Of a DNA stretch of 5,870 bases, positions 1 through 5,546 are shown in pieces. The DNA comes from Propionibacteriaceae bacterium. Lineage in GTDB: Bacteria; Actinomycetota; Actinomycetes; Propionibacteriales; Propionibacteriaceae. The DNA is taken from positions 1 through 5,870 of the forward strand of contig JAISTI010000190.1 in the NCBI GenBank assembly GCA_031272685.1, in the 5' to 3' direction. Position 1 is the first letter of the stretch. Each line of letters starts with the position of its first letter. The notes under the pieces are model-generated. The model had not been told where the DNA came from. It did no database searches and saw nothing but the letters and a program-made list of their open reading frames with translations. Both the position numbers and the translations under genes were made by a program.

Positions 1-101
1 CTATCGTCCCGCCCGAAGGCACGAAGATTGTCGAGTTCCGCTCCTGCTCCAACGACATCGTCAACAAGTACAACCAGATTTGGGAGACCTTCAAGCAGTA
101 G
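1..101 (+). CDS. C-terminal end of an unidentified protein (partial)
   Basis: The frame starting at base 3 stays open and ends at TAG 99-101, giving the last 32 residues of a protein whose start lies outside the window. The tail reads IVPPEGTKIVEF, then RSCSNDIVNKYNQIWETFKQ. A strong inverted repeat starts about 15 bases after the stop, as expected at a gene end. I do not recognise the family with confidence. The amphipathic ending with a Tyr-Asn-x-Ile-Trp-Glu pattern loosely resembles the C-terminal helix of some extracellular solute-binding proteins of ABC transporters, but 32 residues are too few to assign a function. No domain or catalytic motif is visible. Confidence 0.6.
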   Translation, partial: IVPPEGTKIVEFRSCSNDIVNKYNQIWETFKQ

Positions 102-116
102 CGGCCAGCTTGGCAC

Positions 117-155
117 CCGCATCTGCCGCGGGGTGAGGGCTCGCGGCAGATGCGG
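117..155 (+). terminator. Strong hairpin after the upstream gene; possible terminator, possible vapBC operator
   Basis: GCATCTGCCGCG (119-130) and CGCGGCAGATGC (142-153) are perfect 12-base complementary arms around an 11-base loop. Two further C-G pairs (117-118 with 154-155) make a 14-bp stem, and two more pairs are possible past a bulged C at 116. It lies 15 bases downstream of the preceding stop codon, which suits transcription termination. No T-run follows, so it is not a canonical intrinsic terminator; U-less hairpins have been proposed in GC-rich actinobacteria. It also ends 15 bases before the antitoxin start and overlaps the probable -35 zone. Long inverted repeats in this position are typical operators for VapB-type repressors, so either or both roles are possible. 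Confidence 0.5.
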
Positions 156-161
156 TGATGC

Positions 162-167
162 TACGAT
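162..167 (+). promoter_or_regulatory. Possible -10 element of the vapBC operon
   Basis: TACGAT fits the actinobacterial -10 pattern TANNNT. With the usual spacing, transcription would start at 174, the first base of an in-frame GTG codon directly after the ATG at 171. No good Shine-Dalgarno sequence precedes either start codon, which fits a leaderless transcript. No -35 hexamer is recognisable; that zone is occupied by the right arm of the inverted repeat. This is inferred from geometry only. Confidence 0.3.
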
Positions 168-170
168 GTC

Positions 171-410
171 ATGGTGCGAACGACTGTAAATCTGGAGGAT
201 CGCGCTCTCGCAGCCGCGCAATCCCTCGTAGCGCAAAGAGCCTTGTCAGGGCAGCGCATCAGCTTGGGGGCGGCGATATCCCTCTTGGTGGAACGGGGTT
301 TGCAGGCTACCGAGCCCCAATTCGAGGCGGACGGGTTCCCAGTGCTGCCCCAGCTTGACCCCAGCCACTGCGTCACAGCCGAGCTGGTGCGGAGGCACCA
401 AGATGAGTGA
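171..410 (+). CDS. vapB: VapB-like ribbon-helix-helix antitoxin
   Basis: A 79-residue protein, the expected size for an antitoxin of a type II VapBC pair. It would neutralise the downstream PIN ribonuclease and, as a DNA-binding dimer, repress its own operon. Residues 3-8 (RTTVNL) form the typical N-terminal DNA-contacting strand of the ribbon-helix-helix fold. Two helices follow (about 10-24 and 31-44, the latter including SLGAAISLLVERGL). The C-terminal part has the FPVLP segment (56-60) and VTAELVRRHQDE (68-79), the arm that in this family wraps around the toxin. The start may be ATG 171 or GTG 174; family members usually begin M-R-T-T-V, which favours GTG 174. The last 8 bases overlap the toxin gene, implying translational coupling. 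The family is clear, but the exact VapB subgroup cannot be fixed by eye. Confidence 0.87.
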   Translation: MVRTTVNLEDRALAAAQSLVAQRALSGQRISLGAAISLLVERGLQATEPQFEADGFPVLPQLDPSHCVTAELVRRHQDE

Positions 411-885
411 ATCCGCCACCTTTCTGCTGGACGTGAATGCCTTGGTCGCCTTGGCGCTGCCGCAACACACGCACCACTTCGCCGCCCATGCCTGGATTGG
501 CAACCTTGCGAAGAAGGCGAAATGGGCGAGCACTCCGGTCACCGAGGCCGCGTTCATCCGGCTGCTGCTGAACCCGGCGGTGACCGGCGGGCAGGGGTAT
601 TCGTTTCAGACCGCCGCCACCCAGTTGAACATGATGAAGCACTGGCCGGGAGCCACCCACGAGTTCTTGCCAGACGCGTCATCCCTCGCCGAGCCCTCAT
701 TGGCGCCTGAACTGTTGGTGGCCGCGCTGGTTGGCCACCGGCAGGTCACCGATTTCCACCTGCTCAACCTCGCCGCCGCCAACGGTTGCCGGCTGGCCAC
801 TTTCGACACCGCGTTCAGCCGGGCCGTCCCGCAGGCGGAACACCTTTTCGAGGTGATTCCGGCGCTGAAGGCTGACTCGGATTAA
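403..885 (+). CDS. vapC: VapC-like PIN-domain ribonuclease toxin
   Basis: A 160-residue PIN-domain protein, predicted to be a Mg2+-dependent endoribonuclease that blocks translation when not bound by its antitoxin. The four acidic residues of the PIN active site are all visible: Asp10 (LLDVNAL), Glu48 (PVTEAAFIR), Asp117 (VTDFHLL) and Asp135 (ATFDTAF). The GHRQVTD segment (111-117) and the RLATFD strand (130-135) are typical of the actinobacterial 'TA system VapC family' toxins. ATG 403 is chosen because it puts the first catalytic Asp at residue 10 and overlaps the antitoxin end by 8 bp; the frame opens further upstream, but only inside the antitoxin. The gene looks intact, with no missing catalytic residue. 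Its RNA target (tRNA, rRNA or other) cannot be read from the sequence. Its TAA shares bases with the stop codon of the convergent ftsY. Confidence 0.92.
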   Translation: MSESATFLLDVNALVALALPQHTHHFAAHAWIGNLAKKAKWASTPVTEAAFIRLLLNPAVTGGQGYSFQTAATQLNMMKHWPGATHEFLPDASSLAEPSLAPELLVAALVGHRQVTDFHLLNLAAANGCRLATFDTAFSRAVPQAEHLFEVIPALKADSD

Positions 886-1931
886 TCGCCCAGGAGGGCG
901 TCTACGAAGTCTTCCACCACGAAGGGGGCGAGGTCGTCCGGGCCTTCGCCCAGGCCGATGAGTTTGACCGGCACGCCGAGTTCGCGCTGGACGGAGAACA
1001 CGATGCCGCCCTTTGCGGAGCCGTCCAGCTTGGTCAGCGCGATGCCGGTGACGGCCACCGCCTGCGCGAAGACCCGCGCCTGCGCCAAGCCGTTCTGCCC
1101 GGTGGTCGCGTCGAGCACCAGCAGCACCTCGGTGATGGGCGCTTGCTTTTCGATGACGCGCTTGACCTTGCCCAGCTCGTCCATCAGGCCGGTCTTGGTG
1201 TGCAGCCGGCCGGCGGTGTCCACCAGGACGGTGTCGGCGTGGTCGGCGATGCCGCGTTCTACGGCGGCGAAGGCGACGGAGGCCGGGTCGGCGCCCTCCT
1301 GGCCGCGCACGGTGGGCACGCCCACCCGCTCGCCCCAGGTTTGCAGCTGGTCGGCGGCGGCCGCCCGGAAAGTGTCGGCCGCGCCCAGCACCACCTGGTT
1401 TCCCTCGGCGACGAGCAGCCGGGCGATTTTCCCGACGGTGGTGGTTTTGCCGGTGCCGTTCACGCCCACGACAAGCACTACGCCCGGTTTGCCGTCCCCC
1501 AGCACATGCAGCTTGCGCGGCAGCTCCGGCTGGCCGAGGTCTGTCAGCTCGGCGCGCAAAACCGCCCTGGCCGCCTGCGGATCGTTGGCTCCGGAGATGC
1601 CGATGTGGCGGCGCAACGCCGCAATCAGCTCGGCCGTCGGCTCCACGCCGAGATCGGCGGCCAACAGGGTGGATTCCAATTCTTCGTAGACGCTCTCCGA
1701 GAGCCGGTCGGCGCTGAGCAGCGCGAGCAGCCCGCGCGCGAACGGGTTTTCCGCGGCGCCCAGCCTTTCGCGCAGCCTGGTAAGCCGGGACGCGGGCGGC
1801 TCGATGCCCGCCGCGGCCGCCCCTTCGCTGACGGCCTTCGCCTTGCGGTTGGAGGCGATGACGATGACCGCCCCCACGATAAGGGCGAGGGCGATTCCCC
1901 CGGCGATAATCCAAAACAGCAAATCAGGCAC
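882..1931 (-). CDS. ftsY: Signal recognition particle receptor FtsY
   Basis: A 349-residue SRP-family GTPase that docks ribosome-SRP complexes at the membrane and hands nascent membrane proteins to the Sec translocon. Residues 4-26 form a hydrophobic transmembrane helix followed by basic NRKAK. About 48-130 is the helical N domain, followed by the G domain. GTPase motifs are intact: G1 GVNGTGKTT (156-164), DTFRAAA (186-192), DTAGR (238-242), QNGLAQA (279-285), TKLDG (300-304) and the closing GLGEGPDDL (326-334). The long acidic A domain of E. coli FtsY is absent; a membrane helix in its place is known from actinobacteria. The start is GTG, with AGGA seven bases upstream; a -10-like TAGGAT there could instead give a leaderless mRNA. 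The gene lies 24 bp after smc, in likely co-transcription. The identification is secure. Confidence 0.97.
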   Translation of the reverse strand: MPDLLFWIIAGGIALALIVGAVIVIASNRKAKAVSEGAAAAGIEPPASRLTRLRERLGAAENPFARGLLALLSADRLSESVYEELESTLLAADLGVEPTAELIAALRRHIGISGANDPQAARAVLRAELTDLGQPELPRKLHVLGDGKPGVVLVVGVNGTGKTTTVGKIARLLVAEGNQVVLGAADTFRAAAADQLQTWGERVGVPTVRGQEGADPASVAFAAVERGIADHADTVLVDTAGRLHTKTGLMDELGKVKRVIEKQAPITEVLLVLDATTGQNGLAQARVFAQAVAVTGIALTKLDGSAKGGIVFSVQRELGVPVKLIGLGEGPDDLAPFVVEDFVDALLGD

Positions 1932-1937
1932 CTGCCC

Positions 1938-1943
1938 ATCCTA
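1938..1943 (-). promoter_or_regulatory. Possible internal promoter -10 element for ftsY
   Basis: On the minus strand TAGGAT ends six bases before the ftsY GTG, so transcription would begin at the first base of the start codon (1931) and give a leaderless mRNA. The hexamer sits in a 24-nt stretch (1927-1950) with 20 identical positions to the region upstream of smc (5507-5530). No -35 hexamer is evident. The same bases also supply AGGA (1942 to 1939), a usable Shine-Dalgarno seven bases from the GTG if ftsY is read from a longer smc-ftsY transcript. This is inferred from sequence geometry. Confidence 0.3.
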
Positions 1944-1955
1944 GGAGGAACCGGC

Positions 1956-4900
1956 TCAGGAATCGCGCAGGCGCTGGGAGATGACGGTGGAGACACCGTC
2001 GGAGCCCATGGTCACGCCGAAAAGGGCGTCGGCGATTTCCATGGTGCGCTTCTGGTGGGTGATGATCAGAAGTTGGCTGTCTTCGCGCAGCTCCTCGTAG
2101 ATGCCGAGCAGACGGCTGAGATTCACATCGTCAAGCGCGGCCTCCACCTCGTCGAGGATATAGAAGGGGCTGGGCCGGGCCTTGAACAGCGCCACCAGGA
2201 AAGCGATGGCGGTGAGGGCCCGCTCCCCGCCGGAGAGCAGCGACAGCCGCTTGACCTTCTTGCCGGCCGGCCGGGCCTCGACGTCCACGCCGGTGGTGAG
2301 CCAAGCATCCGGCTCGGTGAGGAACAGCTTTCCGTCGCCGCCGGGAAAAAGCCTGGCGAAAGCGGCCGCGAACTCGCGGGCGACATCGGCGTAGGCCGCC
2401 TCGAAAACCGCCTTCATCCGCTCGTCGACGTCTTCGATGATGCCCAACAGGTCGGCGCGGGTCTTGCGCAAGTCTTCCAACTGCTCGCTGAGATAGGCGT
2501 GCCGCTCTTGCATCGCCTCGAATTCCTCCAGGGCCAGCGGGTTCACCTTGCCCAGCACCGCGAGGTCGCGTTTGGCGTTCCGCAGCCGCCGCTCCTGCTC
2601 GGCGCGCGCATACGGGACATGGTGCTCCTCCCCGTCCTCGCCGGGGACGGGAATCAGCTTGTCCGGGCCGTATTCGCCCTGCAGCGCCTCGGCGTCCAGC
2701 CCCAGCTCGTCCATCGCCTTTTCGGCGATGGCCTCCAGCTTCATCCGGGCCTCGGCTTTGGCGAGCTGGTCTTTGTGGGCCGACGAGACCAACTCCTCGA
2801 AGTCTTTGGCCAGCTCTCGGCCGCGCTGCCGGGATGCCGCCAGCCCTTGTTCGGCCTGCGCCCGGCGCTGAGCCACCCCGTCCTTCACGGATTCGGCGTC
2901 GGCCAGCGCCGTCGCAATGCGCCCAGCCAGCCAGGCCACCGCTTGCCGCACCGCCTGGGCGGTGGCGAGTTCCTGCTGGGCGGCGGCCCGGCGCACCGCC
3001 GCCTGCTCCAGCCGGTCTTTCTCGGCGGCGGCCGAACGCTCCAAACTCTCGGCGCGGTCGGCCAGCGAGCGGGCCCGCTCTTCGACGGTGTTGAGCGCCA
3101 GTTGCGCCTCCATCTCGGCAGCGCGGGCCAACGCCGCGACATCGGCTAGCCGCTCCTTCTCCACCGGGTCGGTTTCCACCTGGTCGGGCTCGGCGGTGGC
3201 GCGCCGCAGCCGGTCTTCCAGCGCCGCCAGCCCTTGAACGGCGCGCTCCTGCCCGGCAGCGGCAGCGGCGGCCGCCTCGCCGTAGCGGGCGATGGCTTCT
3301 TGGGCGGACTGCACCGTCTGGTTCAGGTGGCTGGCCTGCTCGGCCAAGGCGGCGTGCGCGGCGTCCGACTCGTTCAGCCGCTCCAGTGCCGCATCGGCGG
3401 CCTGGGTGGCGGCGGCGAGCTTGCCCTCCGTCTCGGAAATGGCGAACCGCAGCCGCTCCACTTCGTTTTGGGCTTTGGAAAGCTGCTCCTGGGCTTCAGC
3501 CAGCGCCGACTGCACCTCGATGAGGGTGGGTTGGGATGCCGAGCCGCCGGCGGCGAACCACGAGCTGAGCAAATCTCCAGCGGTGGTGACGGCGGTCAGC
3601 TCGGGGTTCTTCTTGACCAGCGCCACCGCGGCGTCCATGCCGTCTACCACCGCCACCTTGTACAGCAGCCGCTCCAGCGCCGGCCGCAGCGGCTTTTCGA
3701 CTTCCACGATGTCGATGGCGTACTCGCCGTTCTTGAGCGGCGGCCAGTCTTTGCGCCCGGACGGCAGCGCGGCCCCGGCCAGCAGGATTCCAGCCCGGCC
3801 GAGGTCTTCGCGCTTGAGCAGTTCGAAGGAGGCGACGGCGTTGTCCAGCCCGAGCACGGCGACCGCGTCGGCGGCGGCGCCCAGGGCGGCGGAGATGGCT
3901 GCCTCATATCCTTTGGGCACAGTGACAAGCGCGGAAACCGCACCCAGCAGCCCGTCGAGCTTGCCAGAAGTGGCCAACAGCGCCGATTCCGCTCCCCCGC
4001 GCTCCAAGCCGAGCTCCAGCGCCTCAGCGCGGGCGGCGAGCGCGGCCCGGCGAGCGGTGGCGGTGTTCAACTCTTCAGTCAGCTCTGCGAGGTTGGATTC
4101 GAGTTCGGCGCGGGCAGCCTCGGCCTGCTCGTAGGCGCTGTCCAGCCCGGATTCCTCGGCGCTCCAAGAGGCGAGGTTCGTTTCCAGGACGGCGAACGAG
4201 CGTTTGGCTTCGGCTTGCCGGGCCTCGGCTTCGGCCTTGGCCGCGGTGATGCGCTCGATTTCGGCGGTGGCCGCCTCCACCCGGCCACGCATGGCGTTCA
4301 CTTCGCCGGCGAGCCGGGCCAGGCCTTCGCGCCGGTCGGCCACGGCCCGCTGCGCGGCGGCATATTCGTCTTCGGCGGCTTTCGCTTCGGCTTCCGCCTG
4401 CTGGCGCCGCTCGGCGGCTTGGGAAAACTCGGCGGCTTTCGCTTCGGCCTCGGCCCGCAGTTTCGCCTCGGCGGCGCGCACGGCTTCGGCTTCGCGCTGG
4501 ATGGCGGCCGGGTCGCGGCCCGCGACCGCGCCGGAGAGGGTTTCCTCCAGGTGCCGGATGCGCTCGGCGGCGATGGAGCCGGTGGAGGCGGCCCGCTCGC
4601 GCAGCGCGGCCAGCGCGAACCACGTCTCTTGGGATTTGGTGAGCTGGGGGACGGTGGCCGCCACCGCCTGCTCGGCCTGCGCCTCGGCGTCGCGGGCGGC
4701 GGCCAGCTCGGCTTCCACGGCCGCCCGCCGCTCGTTCAGCAGCCGCTCGCTCTCTTCGTCGGACAGCAGCTGGGAGCGGGCCTGGGTGTAGTCGTCGGCC
4801 AGCAGCCGGGCTTGCGCGTCGCGCAGCTCGGCTTGCACGCCCGAAGCGCGGCGGGCCACCTCGGCCTGTTTGCCCAGCGGCTTGAGCTGGCGGCGAATCT

Positions 4901-5489
4901 CGCCGAGCAGGTCGTTCAACCGGTTCAGGTTCAGGGCGGTGGCATCCAGTTTGCGCTCGGCGCGCTCTTTGCGCTTGCGGTGTTTGAGCACCCCGGCGGC
5001 TTCCTCGATGAGGCCGCGGCGGGTTTCCGGGGTGGCGTTCAGGATGGTGTCGAGCTGGCCTTGCCCGACGATGACGTGCATCTCCCGCCCGATGCCGGAA
5101 TCGGAGAGCAGCTCCTGCACGTCAAGCAGCCGGGCGGGCGAGCCGTTGATGGCGTAGTCGGAGCCGCCAGAGCGGAACATCGTGCGCGAGATGGTGACCT
5201 CGTTGTATTCGATGGGCCGCGCCCCGTCCGAATTGTCGATGGTGAGGACGACTTCGGCGCGGCCCAGCGGCGCGCGGGCGCTGGTGCCGGCGAAGATGAC
5301 GTCTTCCATCTTCCCGCCGCGAAGCGTCTTTGGGCCCTGCTCGCCCATCACCCAGGACAGGGCGTCGACGACGTTCGATTTGCCCGAGCCGTTCGGCCCG
5401 ACCACGGCCGTCACCCCCGGCTCGAAACGCAGCGTGGTGGTGGAGGCGAAAGACTTGAAGCCGCGCAACGTCAGCGACTTTAGATACAA
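1956..5489 (-). CDS. smc: Chromosome segregation ATPase Smc
   Basis: A 1177-residue SMC ATPase of full family length. As a dimer with ScpA and ScpB it forms the bacterial condensin that compacts and segregates chromosomes. Counting from the TTG start: N-terminal head with Walker A GPNGSGKSN (31-39) and Q-loop VGQGQ (141-145); first coiled-coil arm about 165-500, very Ala/Glu/Arg-rich; hinge about 509-645 (VPKGYEAAISAALG at 524-537); second arm about 660-940. The C-terminal head has signature LSLLSGGERAL (1082-1092), Walker B ILDEVEAALDD (1111-1121) and switch His in IITHQKR (1142-1148). No frameshift or missing motif is seen. The frame reaches an ATG at 5519, but TTG 5489 is preferred: the protein then begins M-Y-L-K-S-L-T-L-R-G-F-K-S-F as in related Smc proteins, and a strong GGGAGG lies five bases upstream. 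Confidence 0.97.
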   Translation of the reverse strand: MYLKSLTLRGFKSFASTTTLRFEPGVTAVVGPNGSGKSNVVDALSWVMGEQGPKTLRGGKMEDVIFAGTSARAPLGRAEVVLTIDNSDGARPIEYNEVTISRTMFRSGGSDYAINGSPARLLDVQELLSDSGIGREMHVIVGQGQLDTILNATPETRRGLIEEAAGVLKHRKRKERAERKLDATALNLNRLNDLLGEIRRQLKPLGKQAEVARRASGVQAELRDAQARLLADDYTQARSQLLSDEESERLLNERRAAVEAELAAARDAEAQAEQAVAATVPQLTKSQETWFALAALRERAASTGSIAAERIRHLEETLSGAVAGRDPAAIQREAEAVRAAEAKLRAEAEAKAAEFSQAAERRQQAEAEAKAAEDEYAAAQRAVADRREGLARLAGEVNAMRGRVEAATAEIERITAAKAEAEARQAEAKRSFAVLETNLASWSAEESGLDSAYEQAEAARAELESNLAELTEELNTATARRAALAARAEALELGLERGGAESALLATSGKLDGLLGAVSALVTVPKGYEAAISAALGAAADAVAVLGLDNAVASFELLKREDLGRAGILLAGAALPSGRKDWPPLKNGEYAIDIVEVEKPLRPALERLLYKVAVVDGMDAAVALVKKNPELTAVTTAGDLLSSWFAAGGSASQPTLIEVQSALAEAQEQLSKAQNEVERLRFAISETEGKLAAATQAADAALERLNESDAAHAALAEQASHLNQTVQSAQEAIARYGEAAAAAAAGQERAVQGLAALEDRLRRATAEPDQVETDPVEKERLADVAALARAAEMEAQLALNTVEERARSLADRAESLERSAAAEKDRLEQAAVRRAAAQQELATAQAVRQAVAWLAGRIATALADAESVKDGVAQRRAQAEQGLAASRQRGRELAKDFEELVSSAHKDQLAKAEARMKLEAIAEKAMDELGLDAEALQGEYGPDKLIPVPGEDGEEHHVPYARAEQERRLRNAKRDLAVLGKVNPLALEEFEAMQERHAYLSEQLEDLRKTRADLLGIIEDVDERMKAVFEAAYADVAREFAAAFARLFPGGDGKLFLTEPDAWLTTGVDVEARPAGKKVKRLSLLSGGERALTAIAFLVALFKARPSPFYILDEVEAALDDVNLSRLLGIYEELREDSQLLIITHQKRTMEIADALFGVTMGSDGVSTVISQRLRDS
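4372..4448 (-). repeat. 20-bp direct repeat inside the first Smc coiled coil
   Basis: The 20 bases at 4372-4391 recur exactly at 4429-4448, 57 bases (19 codons) apart. Both copies encode the same AEAKAAE stretch in the first arm of Smc (residues around 345-375). The flanking protein is also Ala/Glu-rich and repetitive. A small past duplication, or convergence of Ala/Glu codons in a coiled coil, would explain it. The reading frame is kept. Confidence 0.6.
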
Positions 5490-5494
5490 GGCTT

Positions 5495-5501
5495 CCTCCC
5501 C
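5495..5501 (-). promoter_or_regulatory. Ribosome binding site fixing the smc TTG start
   Basis: On the minus strand GGGGAGG lies five bases before TTG (5489-5487). It is the best Shine-Dalgarno match in the window. It decides the smc start in favour of TTG over the ATG at 5519, which has no comparable site and would add ten residues (MGRYQPGEEA) not expected in Smc proteins. Confidence 0.75.
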
Positions 5502-5517
5502 TGGTTGGTACCTTCCC

Positions 5518-5523
5518 ATCTTA
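5518..5523 (-). promoter_or_regulatory. Possible -10 element of the smc promoter
   Basis: On the minus strand TAAGAT fits TANNNT. With normal spacing, transcription would start near 5511, giving a 22-base leader that contains the GGGGAGG site and leads into the TTG start. The ATG at 5519 would then not be on the transcript. The hexamer is within the 24-nt stretch (5507-5530) shared with the region upstream of ftsY. No clear -35 hexamer is seen; the upstream bases are an alternating CG run (5536-5546). The element lies in the 57-bp gap between the GtrA-like gene and smc. Confidence 0.35.
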
Positions 5524-5546
5524 GGGGGAAGGGTTCGCGCGCGCGC

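Noticed and set aside
887..900. Hairpin CGCCC-AGGA-GGGCG near the convergent stop codons
   Set aside because: Only a 5-bp stem, inside the last ftsY codons, with no T-run on either side; too weak to call a bidirectional terminator.
697..1914. 405-codon Arg/Gly-rich frame on the - strand over ftsY
   Set aside because: It is a +1/-1 shadow of ftsY that also runs antisense into vapC, and its extreme Arg content is typical of out-of-frame GC-rich DNA.
1939..1946. Perfect 8-bp palindrome TCCTAGGA before ftsY
   Set aside because: The matching position upstream of smc is not palindromic, so it is unlikely to be the functional part of the shared element.
1143..3149. Long open frame (668 codons) on the + strand across ftsY and smc
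   Set aside because: It spans two well-identified genes on the opposite strand and has no recognisable motif; it is a composition shadow.
3234..5483. Long open frame (749 codons) on the + strand opposite smc
   Set aside because: It is antisense to an intact Smc with all motifs. The translation is Gly/Arg/Leu-rich low-complexity sequence with no domain, as expected from G/C-biased third positions.
5536..5546. Alternating CG run of 11 bases before smc, possible Z-DNA or -35 replacement
   Set aside because: Short alternating CG runs are common in DNA of this composition, and nothing links this one to a function.
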